From assembly GCF_000010405.1 (NCBI RefSeq), contig NC_009465.1, positions 806,001-870,000 on the forward strand: a stretch of DNA of 64,000 nucleotides, read 5' to 3'. Made by a program: the position numbers and the translations under genes. Under the pieces are notes generated by a model that worked only from the letters and a program-made list of their open reading frames with translations, was not told where the DNA came from and made no database searches. This stretch comes from Candidatus Vesicomyosocius okutanii. Its GTDB lineage: Bacteria; Pseudomonadota; Gammaproteobacteria; PS1; Pseudothioglobaceae. Shown here piece after piece: positions 1 through 9,219 of the stretch (within the stretch, counting starts at the first letter, position 1; the number at the start of each line of letters is the position of its first letter).

Positions 1-65
1 TAACCATATATACATTTTTATTTAACTATTTATAGCAGTGCTAATTATGACAAAATATTATCCTA

Positions 66-1301
66 ATGAGTATCGAATTTATAATTTCTAATCAATACTT
101 ACGCTCCAATCAAAAAAAGGGTTTTATTTCCTTTATTCCTGGAGTTTCTATAGTGGGTTTAATTCTATCTGTCGTCACCTTGATTACAGTGTTATCTGTT
201 ATGAATGGATTTCACAAAGAACTTAGAGACAGAGTACTAAATACCATTTCTCATTCATATATTACTCAATACAATAATTTAGTTGATAACTGGCAAAATT
301 TACAAACTAAAATTAACAAACATCCTAATGTTGTTAGTACCTCACCTTATATTGAAAAATATGCTTTGCTAAGTACACACAATGGTACTCAAGGAGTTAA
401 TGTACGAGGTATTAGACCTAACTTGGAAAAAAAAACTTCTATTCTATTAGACAAAATTAAGTCTGGTAATGCCAACTTGCTTAAATCAGATATTTTAATT
501 GGTACAGGATTGGCAACACAACTAGGTTTAATTATTGGAGATAAAATTACACTACTTACACCTAAATTATCTTCTAATATTATAGGCATTCAGCCAAGGT
601 TTAAACGCTTTACTATTAGTGGAATCTTTGATGCTGGTATTAGCGAATATGATAATAACTTAGCATTTATTAGCTTAGAACAAGCACAAAAGTTGTATAT
701 TATGAAGGATAAAGTCTCTGGTATTCGACTTAAGGTTGATGATTTATTTAATGCTAAGAAGATCACTAATGAAATTATTACTAACTTGTTAGACGGTCGA
801 TATTATGGTATTGACTGGACTGAACAAAAAGCCAACTTTATTAAAGCGCTGAATCTTGAAAAACAGATGATTAGTATTATAATGTCGCTCATTATTGCAG
901 TTGCTGCTTTTAATATTGTTTCTATGATAGTAATGGTGGTAAATGATAGAAAAGCCGATATTGCTATTTTAAGAACACTTGGCATGACACCTAATCGTAT
1001 TGTAAAAATATTCCTTTATCAAGGATTAATAATTGGTCTAATTGGTATTACCATTGGTAGTATCTTAGGTGTATTACTCTCTCTTAATATTGAAATGATT
1101 GTTAGTGGTATTGAGTCTATTTTGGGCTTTCAGTTCTTTCCAAAAGATTTATTCTATATCAGTCGATTTCCTTCTGAAATACATATAATAGATATCGTTA
1201 AAGTTATCTTTGGCGGTTTTATTTTAATAACAATTGCCTCTATTTATCCAGCCAAACTAGCAGGAAAAATAGATATTGCCAAAGTGTTAAATCATGAATA
1301 A
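66..1301 (+). CDS. lolC: Lipoprotein-releasing ABC transporter permease LolC/LolE
   Basis: Inner-membrane permease of the Lol system, which extracts outer-membrane lipoproteins from the inner membrane and passes them to LolA. The 411-residue length is normal for LolC/E. The layout is an N-terminal membrane segment (about residues 20-48), a large periplasmic domain (about 50-260) and three C-terminal membrane segments (about 268-405), typical of the MacB/FtsX-type permease fold. The last 8 bases overlap the start of the ATPase gene lolD, so the two are co-translated. Only one permease gene is present here. Whether it is LolC, LolE or a single LolF-like permease cannot be settled from this window. 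Confidence 0.9.
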   Translation: MSIEFIISNQYLRSNQKKGFISFIPGVSIVGLILSVVTLITVLSVMNGFHKELRDRVLNTISHSYITQYNNLVDNWQNLQTKINKHPNVVSTSPYIEKYALLSTHNGTQGVNVRGIRPNLEKKTSILLDKIKSGNANLLKSDILIGTGLATQLGLIIGDKITLLTPKLSSNIIGIQPRFKRFTISGIFDAGISEYDNNLAFISLEQAQKLYIMKDKVSGIRLKVDDLFNAKKITNEIITNLLDGRYYGIDWTEQKANFIKALNLEKQMISIIMSLIIAVAAFNIVSMIVMVVNDRKADIAILRTLGMTPNRIVKIFLYQGLIIGLIGITIGSILGVLLSLNIEMIVSGIESILGFQFFPKDLFYISRFPSEIHIIDIVKVIFGGFILITIASIYPAKLAGKIDIAKVLNHE

Positions 1302-1968
1302 TATTATTGAATGCAACAATATTAGCTATACTTACTTTAATGGCAAACAAAAAATACCAATACTTAATAACCTCAACTTAAACGTTAAACAAGGTGAATC
1401 AATTGCAATTTTAGGACAATCAGGCTGTGGTAAATCTACTTTGCTTAATCTATTGGGTGGTATTGATAAACCCACTCAAGGAAAGATACTTATCAATGGA
1501 ATTAATCTAAATACATTAAACGAAAACGATACTACGTTATTACGCGGTAAATATTTAGGGTTTGTATACCAATTTCATCATCTGCTAAATGATTTTAGTA
1601 TGCTTGATAATGTTGCCATGCCTGAGCGAATACAAGGAGTGAATCAGAAATCTGCTCAAGCCAATGCTAAAAAATTACTCTCAAAAATAGGGCTTGAACA
1701 CCGCCTTAATCACTTACCAAGTGAACTCTCTGGTGGTGAACGACAACGAGTTGCTATTGCAAGAGCCTTAATTACAAATCCCAGTTGTATTTTAGCAGAT
1801 GAGCCTACTGGAAATTTAGATGCTAAAAATACTAACGAAATACTCAACCTAATGTTGGAACTCAATCATGATCAGAACTGTGCACTCATTATTGTAACTC
1901 ACGATGAAAAAATCGCTATAAAAATGGATAAATCTCTCATTTTAAATCATGGAATATTAACAACGTAG
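1294..1968 (+). CDS. lolD: Lipoprotein-releasing ABC transporter ATP-binding protein LolD
   Basis: ATPase subunit that powers lipoprotein release from the inner membrane with LolC/E. Its 224 residues are the usual LolD length. Walker A is GQSGCGKST (about residues 41-49), the ABC signature is LSGGERQR (about 146-153), and Walker B ends in LADEPTGNLDA. The Q-loop reads YQFHHLL, as in LolD proteins. The start ATG lies inside the last 8 bases of the upstream permease gene. About 420 bases without a convincing gene follow. Confidence 0.95.
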   Translation: MNNIIECNNISYTYFNGKQKIPILNNLNLNVKQGESIAILGQSGCGKSTLLNLLGGIDKPTQGKILINGINLNTLNENDTTLLRGKYLGFVYQFHHLLNDFSMLDNVAMPERIQGVNQKSAQANAKKLLSKIGLEHRLNHLPSELSGGERQRVAIARALITNPSCILADEPTGNLDAKNTNEILNLMLELNHDQNCALIIVTHDEKIAIKMDKSLILNHGILTT

Positions 1969-2389
1969 CTAACCTAAATATCAAACTATTTATGTTTCGT
2001 GCTGTCTGTCAGTGCTATAGATGAATAAATCTGTTTATTTCTTACATTACTTATCAATTGATGAATATTTTTCAACAATTATTGTGTTAATAATAAAACA
2101 TACAAAAAACACTAGAAATACCAGAAGTTAAAAAAATAAAACAAGAAATACAATATTGAAAAGAATGATTACACTAAACCCCAAAAAGAACAAAATCTAT
2201 AAGTAAGTAAACATACTTATAGATAATAAAAACATGGCTTTAATTATCTTTTCAAATGCTAATATAAATCTTAATCAAGAATTGGCGCATAATCTGTATA
2301 AACTTATTGCTAAGGTATTGTCTTTCATTGTAAAAAAATATTTTTATAAAATATAAAATGTCTAAATATTGCAGAATTATCAACCAAAA
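1969..2389. other. AT-rich intergenic region, probably decayed sequence
   Basis: No gene with family similarity is seen between lolD and panD, which converge here. It contains a near-perfect hairpin at 2195-2224 and one short open frame at 2234-2356 on the plus strand (40 codons). The N-terminus of that frame, starting MALIIFSNANINLN, faintly recalls the first strand and helix of MIF/tautomerase-type proteins, but it stops far too early. It reads as an eroded gene remnant rather than a functional element. Confidence 0.4.
2195..2224. repeat. Inverted repeat (11-bp stem, 8-nt loop)
   Basis: The arms at 2195-2205 and 2214-2224 are exact reverse complements (core TCTATAAGTA / TACTTATAGA). It lies between the convergent genes lolD and panD. 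No T-run follows directly on either strand, so an intrinsic terminator is possible but not demonstrated; the spacing from lolD (over 220 bases) is also long. Confidence 0.5.
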
Positions 2390-2773
2390 TTAATACAAAC
2401 TTGATTTTTTACTCCCTGTACTTATCTTAGTTAGGATATTTTTATTATTAACATAACACAACCTAGGTGCATAACCTTCAAGCTCTTCTTCAGAATACAA
2501 AGCATATGCAGCAATAATTAATACATCGCCTACATTCACTTTACGAGCAGCAGCACCATTAACTGAAATAATACCAGAATTATCCTTACCAAGAATTGTA
2601 TAAGTTGTAAAACGATTACCATTATTAATATTATATATTTGAATTTGTTCAAATGCACCAATACCTGCCGCATCTAACAACACACCATCAATCTCACAAG
2701 AACCTTCATAGTTCAGTTCAACTGCAGTTGTTGTTACCTTGTGTAATTTAGCACTCAAAAAAATTCTTTTCAT
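2390..2773 (-). CDS. panD: Aspartate 1-decarboxylase
   Basis: Pyruvoyl-dependent enzyme converting L-aspartate to beta-alanine for pantothenate and coenzyme A synthesis. The 127-residue length matches PanD. The self-cleavage site is the Gly-Ser of YEGSCEID (about residues 22-29), which yields the pyruvoyl group, and GAAARKVNVGD lies in the conserved core. It is the last gene of a minus-strand run, 9 bases after oadB, so it is probably transcribed with the oxaloacetate decarboxylase genes. No other pantothenate gene is nearby. Confidence 0.95.
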   Translation of the reverse strand: MKRIFLSAKLHKVTTTAVELNYEGSCEIDGVLLDAAGIGAFEQIQIYNINNGNRFTTYTILGKDNSGIISVNGAAARKVNVGDVLIIAAYALYSEEELEGYAPRLCYVNNKNILTKISTGSKKSSLY

Positions 2774-2782
2774 AAAAATTAA

Positions 2783-3913
2783 CTAACCTAAAAACTGAAT
2801 CATAATACCAGCTGCAATTGCTGAACCAATCACACCAGCAACATTAGGACCCATTGCATGCATTAATAAAAAATTATGCGGGTTAGCTTCTAAACCTACT
2901 TTATTAGAAACACGAGCTGCCATAGGTACTGCAGAAACACCAGCAGAACCAATTAAAGGGTTAATTTTATTTTTACTAAATATATTCATACATTTTGCCA
3001 TTAACACCCCGCAAGCCGTACCAATAGCAAAGGCTACCATACCTAAAAGCAAAATACCTAAAGTATCTAATTGTAAAAACTTTTCTGCCATTAATTTTGA
3101 ACCTACCGCCAAACCTAAAAAAATAGTAACAATATTAATTAAAGCATTTTGCATTGTATCACTCAAACGATTAACCACTCCAGATTCTTTCATTAAATTG
3201 CCAAAAGCAAACATACCCAGTAGTGGTGCTGCATCAGGCAACAATAAAGCCACTAACATTAACAACATAATAGGAAAAATAATCTTTTCATATTTTGATA
3301 CTTTACGCAATTGAACCATTTCAATTTGGCGTTCCTTCTTAGTTGTTAAAGCACGCATAATTGGTGGTTGAATAAGTGGCACTAAAGCCATATAAGAATA
3401 AGAAGCAACTGCAATTGCACCCAATAAATCAGGTGCAAGTTTTGACGCAACGTAAATACTAGTTGGTCCATCAGCACCACCAATAATACCAATAGCAGCA
3501 GCATCAGTCAAGCTAAAGTCAAAAATTCCTACTACTGTTAAACCAATAGCGCCTAACAAGGTAGCAAAAATACCAAATTGTGCTGCTGCGCCAAGTAGTA
3601 ATGTTTTAGGGTTGGCCAATAGCGGACCAAAGTCAGTCAATGCGCCCACGCCCATAAAAATAATAAGTGGAAATGCACCAGACTCAATACCAATCACATA
3701 GAATATATGCAAAATACCACTACCTTCAGCAATACCTGCGCCTGGAATATTAGCTAAAATTGAACCAAAACCAATAGGTAATAACAGCAATGGTTCAAAA
3801 TTTTTAACAATTGCCAAATATAAAAGTAAAATACCAACCAATAGCATTAAACCTTGTCCCCAAGACATTTGATGAAGACCTGTGTTAATCCAAAGTGTGT
3901 TTAATTGTTCCAT
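2783..3913 (-). CDS. oadB: Oxaloacetate decarboxylase beta subunit (Na+ pump)
   Basis: Integral membrane subunit that decarboxylates carboxybiotin and couples this to Na+ export. At 376 residues it is the usual OadB length. It is very hydrophobic with about nine or more membrane segments. The family region [14 protein letters not shown] (about residues 144-157), which includes the Asp implicated in Na+ binding, is intact, as is the C-terminal [15 protein letters not shown] stretch. It sits between oadA and panD on the same strand with short gaps. Confidence 0.93.
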   Translation of the reverse strand: MEQLNTLWINTGLHQMSWGQGLMLLVGILLLYLAIVKNFEPLLLLPIGFGSILANIPGAGIAEGSGILHIFYVIGIESGAFPLIIFMGVGALTDFGPLLANPKTLLLGAAAQFGIFATLLGAIGLTVVGIFDFSLTDAAAIGIIGGADGPTSIYVASKLAPDLLGAIAVASYSYMALVPLIQPPIMRALTTKKERQIEMVQLRKVSKYEKIIFPIMLLMLVALLLPDAAPLLGMFAFGNLMKESGVVNRLSDTMQNALINIVTIFLGLAVGSKLMAEKFLQLDTLGILLLGMVAFAIGTACGVLMAKCMNIFSKNKINPLIGSAGVSAVPMAARVSNKVGLEANPHNFLLMHAMGPNVAGVIGSAIAAGIMIQFLG

Positions 3914-3927
3914 ATTAAAATCTAAAA

Positions 3928-5757
3928 TTATACGAGTATTAATAAAGTTTGGCCTACGTCAACTGTATCACCTTCCTTAATCTCAATATCAGTCACAACA
4001 CCACTTCTAGCAGCCTTAATTTCAGTTTCCATTTTCATTGCTTCAAGAATAACCAAAACATCCCCTTGTGCAATTTTTTGATTCACTTCAACTATTACTT
4101 TCCAAATAGTCCCGGATAGTGGAGCACCAATAACCTCGCCTTTTGTTGTTGGTGCTATACTAAGTATTTCTTTTTCTACTGGAGTTGATAATTTTGTTTG
4201 ATCATAAGAAGCTTTCATTGACGTAATATCACCCCCCGCTGAAACATCAACAGTATAAGAATTACCTTTAAACGAAACGGTGTAAGTTTCTTCCTTTTTG
4301 TCAGATCTTTGACAACTCTCAACTATCTGTGACACTGGCTCAAAGAAATCAGGATTATCTCTATTTTGTAAGAATAAAATACCTACTTGTGGGAATAATG
4401 CATAAGTCAACAAATCATCAATCTTTCCTTTAGCCAAAATAATTCCTTTCTTAGCAACAATTCTATCAAATTCTTTTTCAAGAATTTGCATCTCTGGTGC
4501 AATATTATCAGCAGGCCTACAAGTAATTGGCTCACCACCATCCAAAACCTTAAATTGTAGAGCTTGATCAACAGGTGCAGGTGTTGCGCCATATTCACCT
4601 TTAAGTACACCAGCAGATTCTTTAGTAATTGTTTTATAGCGTTCACCAGTAAGTACATTAAGAACAGATTGTGTTCCTACAATTTGTGAAGTTGGCGTTA
4701 CCAGTGGTATATAACCTAAATCCTTACGTACACATGCAATCTCAACTAATACTTCATCCATTTTATCGAGTGCGCCTTGCTCACGTAACTGGCTTTCCAT
4801 ATTGGTTAACATACCACCTGGCACTTGAGATAATAAAATTCTTGAATCTACCCCTTTAAGCGAGCCTTCAAAATGTGTATATTTACAACGCACTGATCTA
4901 AAATAACTATCAATTTCTTCTAGTTTTTTCAAATCTAGTCCTGTCTTTCTTGGACTATTTTCTAAAATAGAAACCACAGAATTAGTCGCACTATGACCAT
5001 AAGTCATACTCATAGAACCAATAGCCGTATCAACACGATCAATACCAGCTTCAACAGCCTTAACAATGGTAGCAGTAGATAATCCAGTTGTTGCATGAGC
5101 ATGTAATTGAATAGGAATATCAACAACCATTTTTAATGCTTTAATCAAGTCATAAGCTACATATGGTTGCAATAAACCTGCCATATCTTTAATACAAAGT
5201 GAGTGTGCTCCCATATCTTCAATTTCTCTAGCCATGTCCAGCCATGTTTGAATATTATGTACAGGACTAATTGTATAGGATAACGTACCTTGCGCATGTT
5301 GACCAATCTTAACCGCTTGATCAGTTGCTGTTTTAAGATTACGAATATCATTCATTGCATCAAAAATACGGAAAATACTCACACCATTTTTTGCGCTTTG
5401 ATCTACAAATTTACGCACAACGTCGTCACTATAATGACGATAACCTAATAAATTTTGGCCTCTAAGCAACATTTGTTGAGGCGTGTTAGGCATTACTTTT
5501 TTAATCTCACGAATTCTATCCCAGGGATCTTCTCCTAAATAACGAATACACGAATCAAAAGTTGCACCACCCCAAGATTCTATTGACCAATAACCGATTT
5601 TATCTAATTTATCTGCAATTGGCAACATATCATCAATACGCATACGTGTTGCAAATAAAGACTGATGCCCATCTCTAAAAACAAGCTCTGTAATTTCCAC
5701 CTTTTTACCTTGTAAACTATCAGACCTTTTAGTTAGTTTTTTAAAAAAATCTAGCAT
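3928..5757 (-). CDS. oadA: Oxaloacetate decarboxylase alpha subunit (biotin carboxyltransferase)
   Basis: Carboxyltransferase that moves the carboxyl group of oxaloacetate onto biotin. The N-terminal part (about residues 18-280) is an HMGL-like TIM barrel beginning [15 protein letters not shown] with the metal ligands LHAHATTG near residue 215. A conserved carboxylase domain follows to about residue 460, then a linker, and the biotinyl domain occupies the last 75 residues with the biotin-lysine motif EAMKMETEI. Length 609 fits OadA. It is flanked by oadG (5 bases upstream) and oadB (14 bases downstream). A pyruvate carboxylase B-subunit reading is less likely because oadG and oadB are present. 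Confidence 0.93.
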   Translation of the reverse strand: MLDFFKKLTKRSDSLQGKKVEITELVFRDGHQSLFATRMRIDDMLPIADKLDKIGYWSIESWGGATFDSCIRYLGEDPWDRIREIKKVMPNTPQQMLLRGQNLLGYRHYSDDVVRKFVDQSAKNGVSIFRIFDAMNDIRNLKTATDQAVKIGQHAQGTLSYTISPVHNIQTWLDMAREIEDMGAHSLCIKDMAGLLQPYVAYDLIKALKMVVDIPIQLHAHATTGLSTATIVKAVEAGIDRVDTAIGSMSMTYGHSATNSVVSILENSPRKTGLDLKKLEEIDSYFRSVRCKYTHFEGSLKGVDSRILLSQVPGGMLTNMESQLREQGALDKMDEVLVEIACVRKDLGYIPLVTPTSQIVGTQSVLNVLTGERYKTITKESAGVLKGEYGATPAPVDQALQFKVLDGGEPITCRPADNIAPEMQILEKEFDRIVAKKGIILAKGKIDDLLTYALFPQVGILFLQNRDNPDFFEPVSQIVESCQRSDKKEETYTVSFKGNSYTVDVSAGGDITSMKASYDQTKLSTPVEKEILSIAPTTKGEVIGAPLSGTIWKVIVEVNQKIAQGDVLVILEAMKMETEIKAARSGVVTDIEIKEGDTVDVGQTLLILV

Positions 5758-5762
5758 GATCT

Positions 5763-6002
5763 CTATGCTCCCCTATGCATTTTTATTGCTTGTTCGATGA
5801 TAAATTTAGTTTCTTCATCCATCTCATTCTTAAACTCAGAATTATGATAATCTTGCTTATCATGAGTTTTACTTTGCAATTTTTGGATAACCATAGACAT
5901 TAGCTTAGTAATACCAACTAACAAAGTTAAAAATAAAAATACAAACCCCATACCAAACAAAGTTAAATTAAGCGCTTGAGTTATAAAATCTATTTGTTTC
6001 AT
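5763..6002 (-). CDS. oadG: Oxaloacetate decarboxylase gamma subunit
   Basis: Small membrane anchor of the OadGAB Na+ pump. From the ATG at 6002 it encodes 79 residues starting MKQIDFITQALN, with one membrane segment (about residues 10-32) and a charged C-terminal tail. An open frame runs further upstream to 6101, but that extension translates the tRNA-Leu gene and cannot be protein, so the shorter start is chosen. Assignment rests on position upstream of oadA plus the one-helix architecture, since gamma subunits are poorly conserved. Confidence 0.8.
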   Translation of the reverse strand: MKQIDFITQALNLTLFGMGFVFLFLTLLVGITKLMSMVIQKLQSKTHDKQDYHNSEFKNEMDEETKFIIEQAIKMHRGA

Positions 6003-6022
6003 ATTATGATTTTTTATTAATT

Positions 6023-6107
6023 TGGTACCGATGGACGGAATCGAACCGTCACCCCCGAAGGAACTGGATTTTGAATCCAGCGCGTCTACCAATTCCACCA
6101 CATCGGC
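6023..6107 (-). tRNA. tRNA-Leu (anticodon CAA)
   Basis: Reading the minus strand gives an 85-base tRNA with encoded CCA. The acceptor stem GCCGATG pairs with CATCGGT (G-U at the first pair). The anticodon arm is CTGGA-TTCAAAA-TCCAG with anticodon CAA. A long variable arm (class II) and a T-arm containing GGTTCGATTCC are present. It lies 8 bases after infA and 20 bases before oadG, so it is probably processed from a shared transcript. Confidence 0.97.
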
Positions 6108-6115
6108 AATATTTT

Positions 6116-6334
6116 TTATTTATGTCTAAAAGTAATTCTTCCTTTAGTTAAGTCATAAGGCGTCATCTCAACGGTTACTTTATCACCCGGAAGGATTCGA
6201 ATATAATGCTTGCGAATTTTGCCAGAAATATGTGCCAGAATACAATGACCATTTTCTAACTCAACCATAAAAGTTGTATTAGGTAACTTCTCTTTAACAA
6301 AACCTTCTAACTCGATGTAATCACTTTTTGACAT
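6116..6334 (-). CDS. infA: Translation initiation factor IF-1
   Basis: S1/OB-fold protein that binds the 30S A site during initiation. From the ATG at 6334 it gives 72 residues, exactly the family length, starting [11 protein letters not shown]; a longer in-frame start at 6355 adds seven residues absent from known IF-1. Family blocks [14 protein letters not shown] and [17 protein letters not shown] are intact. The tRNA-Leu gene follows at once on the same strand. Confidence 0.97.
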   Translation of the reverse strand: MSKSDYIELEGFVKEKLPNTTFMVELENGHCILAHISGKIRKHYIRILPGDKVTVEMTPYDLTKGRITFRHK

Positions 6335-6500
6335 AAAATCGCTATAAATTTCCAACTAAAACCAAGTTATTTTACCCGATTATGAGAGGATAGTTAAAAA
6401 ATCATAAGCTAGATATCTAGCTTTTATAGAAATTGAAAACTCTTTAATCTTAACTAAATCAGTTATAATAATATAATTTTATTATAAGCATGTTGTATTA

Positions 6501-7322
6501 ATGAAAATCAGTTTTGAGTTTTTTCCACCCAAAACAGAACAGGGAAAAGAAAAACTAATCCAAGTTAGACAAAGTTTAAGTGTAGTATCTCCTAAGTACT
6601 TTTCAACCACTTCTGGTGCGGGGGGTACAACACAAGATACAACCTTAGAAACAGTATTAGATATTCAGAAAAATAACAATATTCCAGCTACGCCACATTT
6701 ATCTTGTATTGGTTTAAAAAAATCTAATATTATTGAATTATTAGACAAATACAAAGCTATAAATATCAATCATATTATTGCACTAAGGGGAGATATTCCT
6801 TCAAGTATAAGAAATATGGGTGATTTTAATTATGCTAATGAATTAGTTGAATTTATTCGATCTAAATATAATGACAACTTTAACATTGAAGTAGCAGCTT
6901 ACCCTGAAATGCACCCACAAGCAAAAAATATAAAAAGTGATTTAACACACTTTGTTAACAAAGTTAAAGCAGGTGCAAATGGTGCAATTACACAATATTT
7001 CTATAATGCTGATGCCTATTTTAGATTCCAAGATGACGTGCAAAAACTAGGGATAAACATTCCAATCACACCAGGAATTATGCCCATTACCAATTATACT
7101 AAATTGCTTAATTTCTCTAATATGTGTGGTGCACAAATTCCAAAATGGATTTTAGAACGACTTAAATTTTATGAAAATGATCTAGAATCACTTAATGATT
7201 TTGGCTTTGATGTTGTTGCTAATTTATGCCAAACACTCAAGAACCAAGGTGTAAATAGCTTCCATTTTTACTCAATGAATCTCGTTGAACCATCTCTTAA
7301 GCTAGCAAAAAACATAATATAA
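6501..7322 (+). CDS. metF: 5,10-methylenetetrahydrofolate reductase
   Basis: FAD enzyme reducing methylene-THF to methyl-THF for methionine synthesis. At 273 residues it is a compact MetF. It starts with the family signature SFEFFPPKT (about residues 3-11), then TPHLSCIG, ALRGD (about 93-97) and EVAAYPEMHP (about 128-137), which form the folate and FAD site. It is a single gene between the divergent infA and the convergent HTH gene. Several TATAAT-like boxes occur in the 80 bases upstream. Confidence 0.95.
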   Translation: MKISFEFFPPKTEQGKEKLIQVRQSLSVVSPKYFSTTSGAGGTTQDTTLETVLDIQKNNNIPATPHLSCIGLKKSNIIELLDKYKAININHIIALRGDIPSSIRNMGDFNYANELVEFIRSKYNDNFNIEVAAYPEMHPQAKNIKSDLTHFVNKVKAGANGAITQYFYNADAYFRFQDDVQKLGINIPITPGIMPITNYTKLLNFSNMCGAQIPKWILERLKFYENDLESLNDFGFDVVANLCQTLKNQGVNSFHFYSMNLVEPSLKLAKNII

Positions 7323-7333
7323 ATAATGTATTC

Positions 7334-7777
7334 TCAATTTAAATTAGATTGTATCTTAATCCAATATTGAAGTTTATGCAAAGACTCTTTATCTTGAGTA
7401 TGACAACATTTCTCAAATATATTTAAACGACTATACAGTTCTTCAAACACCATTACATAATGTTCATTCCTTAGCTCTTCTTTATATAGTTTAGATTTAA
7501 GTGCAGTAACAATATTGATTAATTTTTCTTCATTTTCTTGTTTAGTAAGATCAGCTACACCAGCTTTAAACATAGCATCAGATTTTATCTGTTGCATTTT
7601 TTGTATGTATTTATCTTGTTCTGAATATAAACTTATCTTAGGGTAAGCTAATCTAATGCTATCCGTTGTTACATAGCCTTCGTGAGTTTGTAACTTGCCT
7701 AAATTAATTTGTGTTTGAATATGAGCACGACTCACGCCAAGTTTACGTGCTGCTTGTGAAACGCTTAATTTAATCAC
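7334..7777 (-). CDS. Small HTH-domain protein of unknown role downstream of hemD
   Basis: The function is not recognised. An N-terminal helix-turn-helix like that of MerR/excisionase proteins is visible: LSVSQAARKLGVSRAHIQTQI (about residues 4-24), then the hinge LGKLQTHEGYVTTDSIR. The rest is helical and charged with a likely coiled region. I prefer the GTG start at 7777 because GGAGAG lies about 6 bases upstream; the ATG at 7798 has no ribosome binding site and adds only seven residues. It follows hemD after 38 bases and may be a DNA-binding regulator, but no target site is evident. Confidence 0.6.
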   Translation of the reverse strand: MIKLSVSQAARKLGVSRAHIQTQINLGKLQTHEGYVTTDSIRLAYPKISLYSEQDKYIQKMQQIKSDAMFKAGVADLTKQENEEKLINIVTALKSKLYKEELRNEHYVMVFEELYSRLNIFEKCCHTQDKESLHKLQYWIKIQSNLN

Positions 7778-7815
7778 ACTTGCTCTCCAAAGAACCATTA
7801 AAGATAGTTGATAAA

Positions 7816-8562
7816 CTAACTATATTTTACTGGTTTGTCAAGTGTATTAAGATTCATTAATACTGAAATAATACCATTATTACTAGTATTTGGAGTAACT
7901 AATACTTTATCAAACTCAATTGAATTAACATAAATTTTGATCCTTTCACTCAAAACGACTAATAAATAGTTTTTTAATTTATCAATATGATTAATTTGAT
8001 TAACTATTTTTATTAGAGATTTCATATTATCTATACTTGTGATACTAATAACACCCTCTCTACTTAACAAAAATTTATCAAGAGATTGACAATGTAAGTG
8101 ACTAATATCACAGCAAACACGTTCATACACCTCAACATATTCAACTTGATTGCCTTGCTTAATCAAACCTTGCTTTAAGGTCTCTCTACCACCTTTACCC
8201 CTAAAAATTAAAATTGTTTTATCATTTAACTGGGTTACACTATCAAGTTCTAACAGTGCTTCGCTAGAAGCTTTATTTTTAGGAAAATCATTAATAATGA
8301 TATTATTTTCACTCAACTTTTTAGCAGTAGCACTACCCACTGCCAAAACCTGCTGATAACTAATATTTTTCAGAATCTTTAATCCATATTCAACAGCATT
8401 AGCACTAATAAAAATAATCACATCATAATGATTTTTTTCTAGTTTAATATCGATAGGGTGAAGCTTTAAAGTTGGAAAAAAAAGTGGATTATTTCCGCTT
8501 TTAACCACCATATCTTGTAGTTTTTCTACTTGTAAAGCTGGTCTAGTCAACATTACATTCAC
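7816..8562 (-). CDS. hemD: Uroporphyrinogen-III synthase
   Basis: Cyclises hydroxymethylbilane to uroporphyrinogen III, the branch point for heme and siroheme. The 248-residue length fits. The start MNVMLTRPALQ and the centre ILIFRGKGGRETL with YVEVYER (about residues 117-148) match this highly variable family. Siroheme is needed by DsrAB, so the gene is functionally linked to the sulfur locus. hemC is not adjacent. It lies 3 bases after the stop of the upstream unknown gene, indicating one operon. Confidence 0.88.
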   Translation of the reverse strand: MNVMLTRPALQVEKLQDMVVKSGNNPLFFPTLKLHPIDIKLEKNHYDVIIFISANAVEYGLKILKNISYQQVLAVGSATAKKLSENNIIINDFPKNKASSEALLELDSVTQLNDKTILIFRGKGGRETLKQGLIKQGNQVEYVEVYERVCCDISHLHCQSLDKFLLSREGVISITSIDNMKSLIKIVNQINHIDKLKNYLLVVLSERIKIYVNSIEFDKVLVTPNTSNNGIISVLMNLNTLDKPVKYS

Positions 8563-8565
8563 TGA

Positions 8566-9159
8566 CTAAAATCCTAATATTTCAGCAATAATTCGTATTT
8601 TATTCAATGTTTCACTTTCCGCATACTTACAAATAAGTATAATTTTAGTATTAACTAACGATACATCTTGTAAAAAACGTCGAATTTGTTTTTCATCCCA
8701 AATGTTAGAAGTATAAAGAATAGGAAATTGAGTAAAATAAAAATATTTATTTGTTATTAGCTTAGTATTTAGATCAAACTTAAGTTTGTTATCAGACTGA
8801 AAACATAATTTATAACCACTTAATATTTTCATTACTTCATTACTTGGTTGTTCATCCAGTTCACAAAATAAATTAAATCGAGATCGATATTGATGGATTG
8901 GTTTAAGTAATAATTTAAGCATAGATATCTCTAATAACTGTGTCTGTTCAATGTATACAACCAATTCAAATACCTCATCTGACTCTTTCAATTCTATAAA
9001 TATCTGTTCAAGATCCTCCTTAGTATCAATTTTTAAAGATAATGCTTTGAATAAGGTTGAATAATAATCAAACCGCCATTCATTAGGTAAATCATCAGGA
9101 TAAAAATCGTCAAGCAAATCTAAATCACTACGACCAATTAAGAATTCTGTTTTATTCAT
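8566..9159 (-). CDS. Conserved-looking protein of unknown function, faint DUF72-like N-terminus
   Basis: Not confidently recognised. The 197-residue protein is acidic and soluble, with no signal peptide or membrane segment. Its start FLIGRSDL...FYPDDLPNEWRFDYYS resembles the opening of DUF72/YecE proteins (GTSGWsY...FYP..l...EyYS), but the later DUF72 motifs are missing and it is shorter than YecE, so it may be a truncated or diverged relative. The stop is 3 bases before hemD. It is the first gene of a three-gene minus-strand unit. Confidence 0.55.
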   Translation of the reverse strand: MNKTEFLIGRSDLDLLDDFYPDDLPNEWRFDYYSTLFKALSLKIDTKEDLEQIFIELKESDEVFELVVYIEQTQLLEISMLKLLLKPIHQYRSRFNLFCELDEQPSNEVMKILSGYKLCFQSDNKLKFDLNTKLITNKYFYFTQFPILYTSNIWDEKQIRRFLQDVSLVNTKIILICKYAESETLNKIRIIAEILGF

Positions 9160-9219
9160 TTGGTTTTATACGTCTTTATAATAAAATAAAAGTTTTATAC
9201 AAAGATCTATTTATTAACT

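Noticed and set aside
6003-6101. In-frame N-terminal extension of oadG
   Set aside because: It translates the tRNA-Leu gene and matches the familiar spurious peptide produced by tRNA-Leu; the ATG at 6002 gives a normal gamma subunit.
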